DNA from: Botryococcus braunii
Taxonomy: Eukaryota > Chlorophyta > Trebouxiophyceae
Direction: 5' to 3'
Assembly (NCBI GenBank): GCA_002005505.1
Contig: MVGU01001615.1
Span: forward strand, 1-64,000
DNA: 64,000 nucleotides
The notes beneath the pieces were generated by a model. It was not told the DNA's origin. It did not search any database and saw only the letters and a list, made by a program, of their open reading frames with translations. How positions within the stretch are numbered: position 1 is the stretch's first letter; every line of letters starts with the position of its first letter. The translations under genes were made by a program, and so were the position numbers. Positions 1-10,933 of the stretch are shown piece after piece.

Positions 1-488
1 TGTTTGTTAGCCCTCAAACCTCTAGCCAGCTTGTACTTCATGGCCACAAATGCCATGTAAGTCTGGGCATCCTCAATTTTACCCGAGTCAAGCAGAAAGG
101 CCCATTTTGACATGAGCTTCTGGTTCTTTCCGCCTGTGAACTTGCCTTTCAGCCAGTCATACGCCTCCTTGGCTGAAGGCTTGTCCAGAGCTGCATCAAC
201 CCACTCATCTGGAATTTTTTCAGTAACTAGGCTCTTAGCCAAAGCATCACCTGGTGTGTCAGGATGTTCCTCGTCCAAACACACCTTGATTTTCTTGCTA
301 CTAGCAACATTCTCTACATCCTTCATCCATCTGAAACCAATTATGCATAACGCATCAAGTGATTGGGCCAACTTCTGTGTGTTATAGACTGGGTTTAGTG
401 GGTCTCCTGTGCTGCCTGATACAACAGCTGCAGTAACACCTGTACCAGTTGCTCCACCAGGAGCAGATGCACCAGCTGACCCACTCAT
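1..488 (-). CDS. Copia-A gag, N-terminal part, cut by window edge
   Basis: Reading down from the ATG at 488, the frame stays open to the window edge (162 codons). The protein closely matches the Copia-D gag that starts at 55608, including the Gly/Ala/Thr-rich start. This is the copia-type gag, the capsid protein that packages element RNA into cytoplasmic virus-like particles. No zinc knuckle is reached before the edge; in Copia-D it lies further downstream. The leader of this gene has been pushed to 21514 and beyond by the insertion of Gypsy-A just upstream of the ATG, so this copy can no longer be expressed from its own promoter. The gag assignment rests on position and on the Copia-D copy, which continues into a CCHC knuckle and a protease. 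Confidence 0.75.
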   Translation of the reverse strand, partial: MSGSAGASAPGGATGTGVTAAVVSGSTGDPLNPVYNTQKLAQSLDALCIIGFRWMKDVENVASSKKIKVCLDEEHPDTPGDALAKSLVTEKIPDEWVDAALDKPSAKEAYDWLKGKFTGGKNQKLMSKWAFLLDSGKIEDAQTYMAFVAMKYKLARGLRANK

Positions 489-493
489 GAAGG

Positions 494-1268
494 TGTGATG
501 TGAACCTGGGTCCTTGTGGTTCTGTGTGCCTTAACTGACTATTTTCTCTTATTTTATGAACAAATTTCGAACGGTTTGTGACAGTTTCGTACAGCTTTAG
601 TTTCCGTACCTAACGGTTGTCATTCCTCGGATCCGGATCGCGGTTCTCGGTTTGAACGCGGTGATCTCGATTCGGTTGTACAGCTTTGACTTTCAGGCCA
701 TATTTGACGCGTAATAAGGCAGTTTCTCACACGCTCTTGTCTCTCCGAGCGAACATCGGCTCGGAAGCTTCTTTAGAAGTCTCGCGAACATTCCCTGCAG
801 CTCCGATCAATTAATTAGAAGTTTCCTGAAGCTATACTTTGCATTTATTGTCAATTTATTGCCTCTCGTAATAGTATTACGCTATGCGCACCCATAATTG
901 GGGAGACGCTCGTTTGGCTCGCTAGGACTATAAATAGGGGTGCCTCCTCAGTTTCAAATCAGTTTTTGCTTCAGTGTCGTGCGCCCATCCCGACGAAGAG
1001 GATCTGGCTTGCACCACTGGCAGCTCCGCACTGGGCTTGTGCGTCATTGAAAGTCCCATCTTTGTATTCCGATCTGATCAATCAACCCAAATTATTGAGG
1101 CTTGCCTCTGACCCCTTGTCTGTAGTACCCCTTGGTGCCTTTGGCATTGAGGATAACTTCTGATCCCTTCCGAGGTGATCTGGCGATCCGACCCTTATCC
1201 AAATTCGCACCCCCCCGAACAAAAATTTTATCCGCAGCAGATACGCCGGGCAACGCTCCACCCGTGTT
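494..1268 (+). repeat. Gypsy-A 5' LTR, part shared with the 3' LTR
   Basis: This segment matches 20730-21504 almost exactly. The two differences I see are in the tracts around 1063 and 1067-1069. The 3' copy ends nine bases later in AACATTACA against the target duplication, whereas this copy runs on into unrelated sequence to the gag start at 1552. The true 5' LTR end is therefore not settled. Either the 3' LTR has lost its last part or the end of this LTR has been replaced. Confidence 0.8.
929..936 (+). promoter_or_regulatory. TATA box of Gypsy-A 5' LTR
   Basis: TATAAATA lies in a GC-rich setting about 435 bp into the LTR and is repeated in the 3' LTR at 21165-21172. Transcription would be expected to start near 960, which would mark the U3/R border. 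The position is inferred from the usual spacing of about 30 bp. Confidence 0.6.
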
Positions 1269-1551
1269 TGGCTTGCCGTCCAGGGAGATTAGGGTTAAGC
1301 ATAGATACCCTATTCTATTCTCTGAACCGGAACTTCTGACGTGGCTGAAGTCACGTTTCCAGTAAACTTATTGTAACTATCGCCTGAAGGGCTAGTGTTA
1401 CACCATTAATTTAAGATGGCTTTGGCTATCCTCCGGCAATCTTTGCCTTCTTAAGCAAATTATTGTGACTATTGCCAATTGAGGGCTAACGTCACGCGTC
1501 TTACACCCGTCAACACATACCACATCAGCAGATTTTTCTCCACTTTAAACC
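1269..1551 (+). other. Gypsy-A leader between shared LTR part and gag
   Basis: Non-coding leader. It contains two related units, near 1367-1403 and 1462-1500, each with a TTATTGTRACTAT start followed by a GAGGGCTA- or GAAGGGCTA-like stretch. No clear tRNA primer site was found. It may contain the missing U5 of the 5' LTR. Confidence 0.4.
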
Positions 1552-3404
1552 ATGGACTTCGCTGATAACCCTCGCAATGAGGTGAAGCTAGAGCGCTTTT
1601 ACGGGCGGCCTAATGAGGACCCGTTTCATTGGATCGAAAGTTTTGAGCTGTACTTGGAGGTGGCCAACCCTCCGGAAGACCGTATCCTTCGCTTGGTGAA
1701 GTATGCACTCAGGGAGGATGCATATCAATGGTTTCGAGCTTATGAGCTTGAGATCCATTCGTGGGAGGAATGTAAAGATGCCCTCTTGGAGAGATTTGGT
1801 TTGGACGAGTATACACTCACTCAGAGGAAGAACCAGTAAGGAGTTACGCTGACCGACTTCGCAACCTCATCCGATACCTGCAAGACCCTTTGCCTGCACG
1901 AATGATTATACAGCTTTTTATCAAAGGACTTATCCCGCCGCTTAGGGAGCGAGTTTTGATGGCTTCTCCTGCTGGGACGTTGTCAGAGGTCATTAAGTTG
2001 GCCTCGAACTACGAGCAATCCTTTGGGGTTGCCCCAGTAGGGATAGCTGTCTTCCCTAACCCCTTGGAAGAAAACAGGCGCCAGCAATGGAATGATAACC
2101 GCAACCAGCGTGGAGGAAACTTCAAAAGGCAACAGCAGCAGCCATTGCTACAACTGCCACCGCAACAAGACCGGGAACGTGAACGAAATTGGGCCCTTAG
2201 GCCTAGGGACAACCAGGACTGCCGCCGAGAGCAAGAACCCCGGAACCTTCTGGTAAACCAACCGCCGGCGCCAACCAGAAGCAATCCAAATTCAAACCAA
2301 AACCCCAAGGAACCTGACATTTCTGCCCTTGCACGGGAGTTCGAGAGAATGAAGGTACAACTTGCTGAGTTACAGAGTGGAGCTGTGACTGCCCACTTTA
2401 CTCAGTTTGTGGACGAACCAGAGACCCCCCATGAGCAGGCTAAACCCCCAACTGACGGCTACACTGCAGTGGCAGAAGCCTACGGCAAGAGAGCCGCCGA
2501 AGACGCACCGGAAGCCCAGTCAGTACCGTTAAAGAGGAGGCCAAACAATTGGGAAGATGCTACTGTGGACCCAGTGGGTGTCCCTAGTGACCGACCCGAT
2601 GAAGCGCGGCGCCCTACTCGGGTAACTGGACCTACACAACCTACCCCACCAACTCCAGCGCCACTACCAGAAAGGCGGGCAACAGTGACTCGGCATCCCA
2701 TCGATCTAGGAGCCTTGCCATCTTTGCCTGACCGTGTAGTTTACCGGCGTCCAACAACCACCACTGGTCCTACGGAACCAGTTCAACAAATCAAGAGCTT
2801 ACCAATGAAGTTGTCGGTACAAACGTACCTCAACCACGTAAGTGATGACGAGTTTGAAAGGGTTATAGCTGAACTCAAGGAATCAAGGAGCAAATCTTGC
2901 CGCACCCGCAACCGAAGTACCGCTGGAGCTCAGGAGGAAGTCGTGACCTTATCTAGCAGCACTAGCGAAGACGGACCTAAGGTGATCGCGCGTCAATTTA
3001 TCGAGGCTAAACAACCCACACAGAACCTTCAACGGGCAGGTGTGACCACTACGGTGGCACGTGTGCCTGTGCTGATCAACGGCGTTGTTTTTGAGGATGG
3101 TGTCATTGACACAGGAGCTACCAACACCATGATGTCGCAGGCTGTTGCCAGGCGGTTAAATCTATGGGACCAGATTGAGCCCTCCCGGCTTAAGTTTTTA
3201 TGTGCGGATGGGAAATCTTCTGCCCCTTGGGGAGTGTTGCGCCGCTTGACGGTTGGGGTGGATGGTCTTGAGATCCCCCTCGATGTCTATGTGAGCGGTG
3301 CCACGACCTACGATATATTGTTGGGCACTGATATCAGCTTGGTTGGGCAATCGATTGGCTATCGCAGGCCAAGGCCGACATCAGCTTCTCCAAGCAAGAG
3401 ATGA
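1552..3404 (+). pseudogene. Gypsy-A gag-protease, frameshifted
   Basis: Codons 1-95 (1552-1839) are the start of a Ty3/gypsy capsid domain (retrotransposon gag fold: an F-x-G start, a WIESF core, a tryptophan-rich middle). Near 1822-1837 the frame breaks. The capsid homology continues in the next frame from about 1825 and runs through the ORF starting at 1890, so one base has been gained or lost. A long Pro/Gln/Arg-rich linker follows. The protease has catalytic D-T-G-A at 3108-3119 and the second conserved motif ILLGTD near the end, the features of a retropepsin that works as a dimer. A second frame change near 3345-3390 leads into the following ORF. No CCHC knuckle was seen. Confidence 0.75.
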
Positions 3405-4204
3405 CCTTCAGAATCGACCCCTATCTCGTGGGCCGAGTGGGGATCAATGTTGGTAACGACAAGACATCGGCTCGTTACTGTGTTCGTATCGAGGAGGACC
3501 TTACGGATCTTCCGGAATTGGTAGAGGTGGAATCAGAAGAGGACCTTCTGGACAAGACAGAGCCAGAAGGCAACCTACAGCAAGAGAACCTACAAGAGAA
3601 ACAAGGCGAACCGGACGTGGAGGCCGGTGAAAGCTCCCATGGAGAAGTACTACAAGCAATGGATCTGGAAGAAGGCAGTACGCTAGTCAGGGTCGACAAG
3701 GACAGTGGGACTCTACTTGGAGCTTCAGAGGAGGAAATTGTAGAACATGAATCCACAAACGCGCTTGCCTCGGAGTCCGTACCCGAAGAAAGCGAGAACA
3801 GCATGGACATTAAGCACGTCTACATCCACATGGAGGCGCAAACGTTGTCTACAAATGGCTATATGGCTCCAATGGAGGAAGTTTTGACCCAAGATACGGG
3901 GCCCTCAGCCCCTAGAAGAAAGGCTCGGTGGCTGAAGCCTGATGGGACCCTTGACTCGGCTTTGGTCAGCCACCTCAAATCGTCTGAGTGCCGTGAAGGG
4001 AATGATCCATGGAAATTGGAGGGCACACAAGGTCCGGAAACGGGACAGGTGCTCGTATTACAAACTGAAGGGCCCTCTACAGCCAACGCAGTCCTTGCCA
4101 ACCAACCAACGTCGACACAGGAGGGGGAAAGACCAGCACCACTGCCTCCTCCTATAGCTGAGAATAAGGAAACCAATTCCATAATGAGTCTTGAACCTGG
4201 ATAG
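3401..4204 (+). CDS. Gypsy-A post-protease acidic ORF
   Basis: 267 codons. The ATG overlaps the previous stop as ATGA, but the same frame is open upstream and there encodes residues that look like the natural protease C-terminus (an ISFS...M-FRI stretch). The ATG is probably incidental and the two ORFs were once one frame. The protein is strongly acidic and Gln-rich (runs of Glu near residues 30-130), with a short basic patch (PRRKARW) near residue 175. It shows no reverse transcriptase motif. In gypsy elements this place is taken by the linker before RT. The RT that should follow is absent. Confidence 0.5.
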   Translation: MTFRIDPYLVGRVGINVGNDKTSARYCVRIEEDLTDLPELVEVESEEDLLDKTEPEGNLQQENLQEKQGEPDVEAGESSHGEVLQAMDLEEGSTLVRVDKDSGTLLGASEEEIVEHESTNALASESVPEESENSMDIKHVYIHMEAQTLSTNGYMAPMEEVLTQDTGPSAPRRKARWLKPDGTLDSALVSHLKSSECREGNDPWKLEGTQGPETGQVLVLQTEGPSTANAVLANQPTSTQEGERPAPLPPPIAENKETNSIMSLEPG

Positions 4205-5246
4205 CTTCCTCCACTTTCTTCAATGAAGCGACAGCAATTACCAAGACTCTCGGATAGAGCACGTTGTCGTGATCAGAAAGTTTACATGTCCTTGTTTTTG
4301 TGAACAAGGAGAAGATTGCATAACACATGTACTGCACTAAATTGCAAGTACAACTACGGTATCATAAAGTACCAAAACATGTCTTGCATAGCCAAAAGAG
4401 TCTTGACCCGTGTCATGCCAGCCTACTTATCTCAAATAAACTAACACAACACTCGCCAATAAGAACTCTCGAGATGATTTATAATACTGTCACTTGACCG
4501 CTATCAATATGCTTAAAGCTGGTTCTGATCAAGTGCGACTTGTCCACCATCTCAAAAACAAATAACAGCAAGTACTGAGGGGCTCTGCTGTCCTCCTCTG
4601 CAAATTGTCAGTAGTGGATGGTGGTTAAGCTGTCTGGATACTCCACATTGGCATCCAGTGCTCAAAAACATGTCCTTCAGCAACAAAAGATTGATACTGT
4701 GGCCAAGAAATGGCTCAGACTTGTCCATACTGTCTGCAACAATCAGGATTATGTCCATATTGCAGTAATACTCAAGTGCCACAATGGTACAAAACAAGCA
4801 ACTCAAATGTAAATGCACAAGTCTCAATTGCAACAATTAGTTTAAAGCCCACTGTTGGGTGTAGCAGAATTTTCCTGCAAAGTCAGGTCTTCAATGGCTT
4901 GGGCCATTTTATAGGTCCTTCTTTTGTTCCTCACTGTGCGGCCGCGATTCTTTCTTTTCTTCGATTTCGTTTCCTCCATCTCACTGTCGCTCGAGTCTAC
5001 TCCCAGCTCAAGAAGTGCTTCACCCTGGATTAGCCCCCCTTCCTTCTTCTCACACACACACAGCACTCTTGCATTACCCAGTTTCTGGCGCGTCCAATCC
5101 CCAAATTCTCAGAAAACTATAATTCTTGTGTATCCCAGTCTATCAAACCTGAAGGATACAGCAGACGACGCGAGCTATCCATAGGCGAGCAACAGTACTG
5201 CTCACGTGGGGCGTTAGTAATTACGACCACGTAAATTGTAAACACA
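4205..5246. other. Unresolved segment downstream of Gypsy-A ORF
   Basis: No gene recognised. A minus-strand open frame (4842-5066) encodes a basic KSKKRKNRGR stretch but has no known family. The 15-mer GTCGTGATCAGAAAG occurs at about 4266-4280 and 5277-5291 and flanks roughly 1 kb, as if that kilobase had been inserted with a long target duplication. Minus-strand reading on either side of it (ending in LSDHD, then resuming LSDHDNVLYP at 4267) could be one split protein. The boundary between Gypsy-A and Gypsy-B also lies somewhere here. Confidence 0.4.
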
Positions 5247-5271
5247 TTATGTCACAGGGTAAACCATGACA
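5150..5271 (-). repeat. 122-bp repeat shared with the outer end of the Gypsy-B LTR
   Basis: This stretch appears identical to 20496-20617, where it is the first part (minus strand) of the presumed Gypsy-B 5' LTR, starting TGTCATGG. Beyond 122 bp the two copies fall to weak similarity within about 25 bp. No polypurine tract lies beside this copy, so it is not a normal 3' LTR start. It may be part of a solo LTR of a related family. Confidence 0.6.
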
Positions 5272-5588
5272 TATATGTCGTGATCAGAAAGGGAGTCTAA
5301 CCCTACCTCAGCATCCCCGAGGCCAGCTGCCTCGAGTGGGTCCTTAATGCTCCTGTTGACTGATTTTGACGTTTTGAGAAGTATATTGACAAACTTCCCA
5401 ACGTCATGCATACTACGTTCGAGAGATACAGAGTTTGAAGGATTGATAAGAATTTCTTCAGCAATCTGCCTATCAGATTTACCAACCAAAGTAGAAAAGA
5501 CAGCACTTAGGTGTTGTGCTTTCTGCATGATACCACATTCAACCATGGTGTTGTGGAGAGAGCTCCTCTCTACATTTGCTTCTCCCAT
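5247..5588 (-). CDS. Unrecognised gene-like ORF fragment
   Basis: 113 codons from the ATG at 5588. The first roughly 100 residues have normal composition (a helical-looking segment with QKAQHLSAVF, SVSLERSMHDVGKF and KTSKSVNRSIKDPL), unlike the low-complexity shadow frames nearby. The last residues run into the 122-bp repeat and are probably not native. After the 15-base repeat described for 4205-5246, the frame may resume at 4280 with NVLYPRVLVIAVASLKKVEE. I do not recognise the family. It could be a captured host gene exon or an old transposase piece. Confidence 0.35.
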   Translation of the reverse strand: MGEANVERSSLHNTMVECGIMQKAQHLSAVFSTLVGKSDRQIAEEILINPSNSVSLERSMHDVGKFVNILLKTSKSVNRSIKDPLEAAGLGDAEVGLDSLSDHDIYVMVYPVT

Positions 5589-5785
5589 GATCCTTCGTGA
5601 ACGAAATCCGACGGCTCGGACGGAACGTCCGCAGCCGATTCGACAAGGACAGGATGTAACCGATACAAATCCAGAGACACTGGGCTACTAAACATAAAGA
5701 TCTGCAAGACTCTCTCTCACTTCTCACAGCCCCAGCCCTCATCCCAGATCATGGATCCTTGATCTTATCGAAGATTCTGGAAGAT

Positions 5786-6075
5786 TCTGGCGCAAGTACC
5801 AGATATTTTTGATAAAAGAAAAGGCGCAAATGCCCAAAAATATATCCAAATAATCAGCTGGCGCAAGTGCCAAAAGATATTTAATTATACTGCTGGCGCA
5901 AGTGCCAAAATAAGGACGAAATTCTGAGGGGTAAGCCCCTTGGCAATAAAACACAATGTGCATCCAAGGCAGAAAGCCTTAAAACATTATAAAGTTCATG
6001 GGGAAAGCCCCAAAGTGCATGACCCTGTGGAATGCGGCAAGGTAGATGTGTTTGTGTGGCATTCCATGGTCAGTC
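5786..6075. repeat. Array of short hairpins downstream of Gypsy-B pol
   Basis: Starting at 5786 there are four spaced copies of a GGCGCAAGTGCC-like imperfect palindrome. These are followed by GGGGTAAGCCCC, AAGGCAGAAAGCCTT, GGGGAAAGCCCC and a wider GGAATGC...GCATTCC pair. All can form stems of 4-7 bp. They lie just past the end of Gypsy-B pol (minus strand), in what should be its 3' untranslated region or LTR. Confidence 0.6.
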
Positions 6076-6135
6076 CTGCAAATGCAGCTAAAATCCAGGT
6101 ACCTGCAGTGGGAAATACTTCTACTACCCCCACAT

Positions 6136-8520
6136 TTAGTATCCTAATTCTAGTGAATTGAAGATTTCATATTGCGTCATGACTGCTTGGTGATTGTTAG
6201 AAATGTATTGAGGGACAAAGTTGTACTGATATTCAGGTGTTGTGTGGACTCTCCCCCCCCCCCCATCTCCAAGCGGTTCGTGATATTTGACCAAGTGTGT
6301 CACATGTCGTTTGAACAGTTGTGGTTTTTTGAATTGTGTACCACCCGTGGTCAAAATTGCAATAGTCTTGTTATCATTGAAACTCACAATACGAAAAGGA
6401 CCTCTCAGACCCGTTTGAAGAGGGCCAGAGTTCTGTGTAATCTCCAACACCAGATCATCCACCTGTAAGTTTGTGTGTTTGCGTTTGTCATGATTGCGGT
6501 TGACACGCCCTACTATGTTCTTGTGCATGGCGTTGTCCAAAGCACGCGCAACCAAGTCATACTGTTCTCTCAATTTATCATGCAACTTACACACATAGTG
6601 TTCAGGGGAGATGGCTTCTGCACAATTTACAAGCTCCTCTCTCACAGCCAAAGGCAGTTTAGGGGCATAGCCATATAACATTTCTGCAGGTGAGAAATTA
6701 CAGATCGAAGCATGCTTGCGGGACATATAAGCTTGCTGCACTGTGGGAAGAGAATCTGACCAGTTGGTTGGATAATCGTTATAGTGTTTGGTCAGCATGT
6801 CCTTCACAGTTTTTACTAAACGCTCAACCACACCATTTGCAGAGGGATGGTTTGGGGAGATCCGAATGTGATAAATCCCCAAGCGTGATAGCATGTGTTC
6901 GAATTCGGCAGCAAATTCATTCCCATTATCGGATGTCACAACAGAAGGTACACCATACCTACAAATCCAAGCACAATAAAAGGCAGAGGCAACAGACAAA
7001 GAGGTCTTATCTTGTACGGTGATCATCTCAGCTACTTTAGTAAAGTAGTCTATCATCAATACAACCCAAAGTTTTTGTTTGTCCTGTTTGCCGTGTTTGT
7101 CTTTTGCCAACATGCGAGGAAGAGGGCCAAAAAGGTCAATGTGCACGTGATTCATAGGGCCAAATAAAGCAGGTTTCTGAAGTAACGGAGGTTCAGGAGC
7201 CAAAGCCTTGGACTTTTGGCATGGCTCACAAGTACGCACAAACAACTCAACATCGGCCTTAAGTCCAGGCCAGTGAAAGTGTTGGTGAAGAACTACAAGG
7301 GTTTGGGCAACACCAGGATGGGCAAGCACGTCATGTATCATAGCAATGATGTCCCATCTGTACGGCACAGGAGGGCAGACGAGCCAACGTGGTGGCCTAC
7401 CTCTGATTTTCTTGAAAACAAGCAACCAACCAGTGATGGACGGGTGTGCTGTGAAGTACGAGCCTCTTCTTCTGAATTCTGCCGCTATCTTGGGAGGAAG
7501 ATTGGTCAAAAGATCTAGATTGTGTCCAGAATAAACAAAGTCCAAAAATGCAGCATCCCTATAAGGGTCGTGTCTGTGGCATTCCAAAGGCGTTTCTGCA
7601 TTCTTGATCTCTGCAATCTTTAGTTCTCCATCTTTTCCAAGATATGGATCACAAGCCGGGCAGAACCAGCAGCCCCCAGGTACGATTGAGCGGGGTGGAA
7701 ACAAACATCGCAGGTGAAAGCAACGGTTACATCCATCGCACAAAACAATATTGTCATCACCTTGCGGAAAACCACAAATTACACATGGAATAGAGTCAAG
7801 GTCACTTTGCTTCACAGGTTGAGGTTCCCAAATGGGCGTAACAGCATAAACATGTAAAGCTTCAGAATGCACGCAACGGGATAGGCAATCAGCAACAAGA
7901 TTATCAGCCCCTTTTTTATACTGGATATCGATGTCAAATTCTTGGAGCCTAAGGGCCCATCGTTCTAATTTACTATTTGTGTGTCGCTTCGAATCCAAAT
8001 ACTGTAAGGGTGCATGATCAGTATAAGCAATAAAGCGCCTTCCGTGTAAGAAAGGTCGAAATTTCTCACACGCCCAAACGAGTGCAAAGCATTCCCCTTC
8101 CGTGGGAGAGTAGTTCCTCTCAGCCTGTTTTAGTGTTTTTGAAGCAAAGGCTATGGGATGGTCAAAATTAGTCACAGGGTCAGGTTGACTAAGTATGGCA
8201 CCTATGGCTGTTTTTGACCAATCAGTTGTTAAAGCAAAAGGTAAGCTAAAATTGGGTGCACGTAAGATGGGTTCAGAGGCTAAACAACCTTTCACTTTGT
8301 CATATGCATATTGACACTCTGGGGTCCACACAAAGGTAGAAGTCTTCTTCAACAAACGAGACAAGGGTTCAGTAATGCCAGCAAAATTCTCAACATATTC
8401 ACGATAATATCCCGCAGCCCCCAAGACAGATCTGGTAGTGGAAACATCCCGGGGTGTAGGCAAGTTAAGAATTGCGGCTACATTGTCAGGATCAGGACGC
8501 AGACATCCATCTCCAACCAC
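6136..8520 (-). pseudogene. Gypsy-B pol: RNase H, PHD finger, integrase
   Basis: 794 codons. Residues about 1-60 finish the RT connection and 90-215 are RNase H (D100, E143, D168 and D211 as candidate active-site residues). Residues 246-290 form a PHD finger with C246, C249, C261, C264, H269, C272, C287 and C290 plus the typical Trp two residues before C287. Integrase follows: zinc site H396, H401, C431, C434; catalytic D462, D531 and E566 with the usual 34 residues between the last two. The C-terminus has the GPFRIVSF-like fold seen after the catalytic core but no chromodomain. RNase H removes template RNA, and integrase inserts the cDNA. PHD fingers commonly read histone H3 tails, so here it might guide integration. 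The ORF is intact but separated from RT by a one-base frameshift near 8562. Confidence 0.85.
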
Positions 8521-8534
8521 ATGTCCAAGAGTTT

Positions 8535-9190
8535 TTAAGTATCGTGCCCCAAATATGCATTTTGGCCTCTTGAGTTTATCTTATGCAATGAACGTTTAGT
8601 GAAGGTATCTCGTAAGTGTCTCACGTGATCTTCCCAAGTTTGTGAAAATACATGAACATCATCAAGATAAGCATGGGAAAACAATGCAGCACCAAGCACG
8701 TTGTCCATGAGTCTTTGAAAAGTGCTGGAGGCATTTTTCAATCCAAAGGGCATCCTCAACCGCTCATATTTTCCTTCATGTGTCATGAATGCAGTATATT
8801 TGGAATGATCAGGGTGCATCTTTACTTGCCAAAATGCTGACGCTATGTCCATTGCTGAAAAGTATTTAGCGGGGGCCATTTTACGTAGCATCGATTCAAT
8901 CAAAGGCAAGGGATACGGATCAGACACTGTACATGCATTCAGAGGACGGAAATCAATGCACAACCGTAAAGTGCCATCTTGTTTCTTAACAATCACGGGT
9001 GCTGAAATCCATGGGGAAGTGGATTGACGGATAATCCCAAGTTCAAGCAACATCTTAACTTCCCCAGATAAGAAATCCTTCTCTTTCTCAGAATAGGTCG
9101 ACATATTACGATATTTAGAGGGTGGAAAAGAATCTGGCTTGAGATGTATTTGGTGACAAATTTCAGGATCAGAAATACATCCAAGATCAT
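8535..9190 (-). pseudogene. Gypsy-B reverse transcriptase, interrupted
   Basis: From 9190 down this is the RT domain: LLELGIIRQSTSPW, then LCIDFRPLN, then the catalytic YLDD box near residue 135 of the ORF that starts at 9104. RT copies genomic RNA to cDNA in the particle. The ATG at 9104 is internal; the true frame enters from 14898-15309 once CACTA-1 and one CCT are left out, with codon phase preserved. The frame ends at 8535 after a one-base indel near 8562, since the homologous residues (KCIFGARYLKTLGH) are readable in the neighbouring frame leading into the next ORF. All key motifs are intact. Confidence 0.85.
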
Positions 9191-9205
9191 CCTCACTGGG
9201 AGAAC

Positions 9206-9393
9206 GAAATTATCCCACATTGATCCCACGGTCCCAGATTGATCCCACGGCAATCCCACATTGATCCCACCAGAATCCCACATCGATCCCACATTCGGTG
9301 GGATTTTGTAGTCGCAATCCCACCAATCCCACATCGATCCCACCTCGATCCCACGTTCCCACACCAATCCCACATTGTTCCCAAAAGAATCCC
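9206..9393. repeat. CACTA-1 left subterminal repeats
   Basis: At least ten ATCCCAC-containing units, many with the TCGATCCCAC or TTGATCCCAC spacing. They are probable transposase-binding sites. Peptides of the type IPHRSH read from here are an artefact of the repeat. Confidence 0.8.
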
Positions 9394-9660
9394 AGACCAA
9401 GAAAGTACCATTGCAAGGATGAATGTCACCTCATGACAGCTGTCCAAGGGTCACAGCCATCTGGACATCATGCAAAATGCATGTCCAACCTGTTTCCCAT
9501 CCCCATGTCTGCAAAGACCACTAAAAGTCAGATGTATATACTCCTCCCCTAGGGTGCCAGGGGCCTCCCACAACCCCTCTCTGCCAGGGCAGCAAATTTG
9601 AGCCATCATCTCCAAAAGTTTAATCTGCAGCCACACCCAGCCACAGCCACACACACCCAG

Positions 9661-10076
<416 letters not shown>

Positions 10077-10551
10077 ACAAAGAGAGAGAGAGGGGGCCAA
10101 GGGCAATTGCCCTTGGCCTATCTCCCCCTACATCCCCCTTGCAAGGGGGTTGTCAAAGACAGATTGTAAACCAGAACTTTCCCCGACAGCAACGCTTTGG
10201 TACCGATGAAGGTACCAGTATGACCCGTAGTCATACTAAAAGAACAATGAAGTAGCCGGCTACTCTGTAACCTGCCTTGCAATTAGGTAATCTAGTGGAA
10301 AACTGAATCGAAAAGCCAAGAAGCCAGGTGCACCTGAATGCCCTTGCTATTGTTGAAGGATGCCCTTGCCATGCCAGTAGCCAGAGAAACCTTGCTCCAT
10401 GTTTGCACCAAAGAACTGCTTTCCCTGGATAAGGAAACCTTCTGACGCTATGAACAGGGGTATCCCTTGGTTCTGATGTACTTTGAAGTTGGTCTCCAGT
10501 CGAGATTCTCCACATTTACCCCCAAGGCTCATACCCAGCACGTAAAAGAAA

Positions 10552-10924
<373 letters not shown>

Positions 10925-10933
10925 AGGGGGGGA

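Noticed and set aside
1132..1365. Short plus-strand ORF in the Gypsy-A leader
   Set aside because: It straddles the LTR border, is not intact in the 3' copy and lacks protein features.
2009..2701. Minus-strand ORFs opposite Gypsy-A gag
   Set aside because: They are antisense shadows of the Pro/Gln-rich linker.
9206..9393. CRISPR-like array of short regularly repeated units
   Set aside because: Unit spacing is irregular, no constant spacer length, a eukaryotic context, and terminal inverted repeats with 3-bp duplications explain it as CACTA subterminal repeats.
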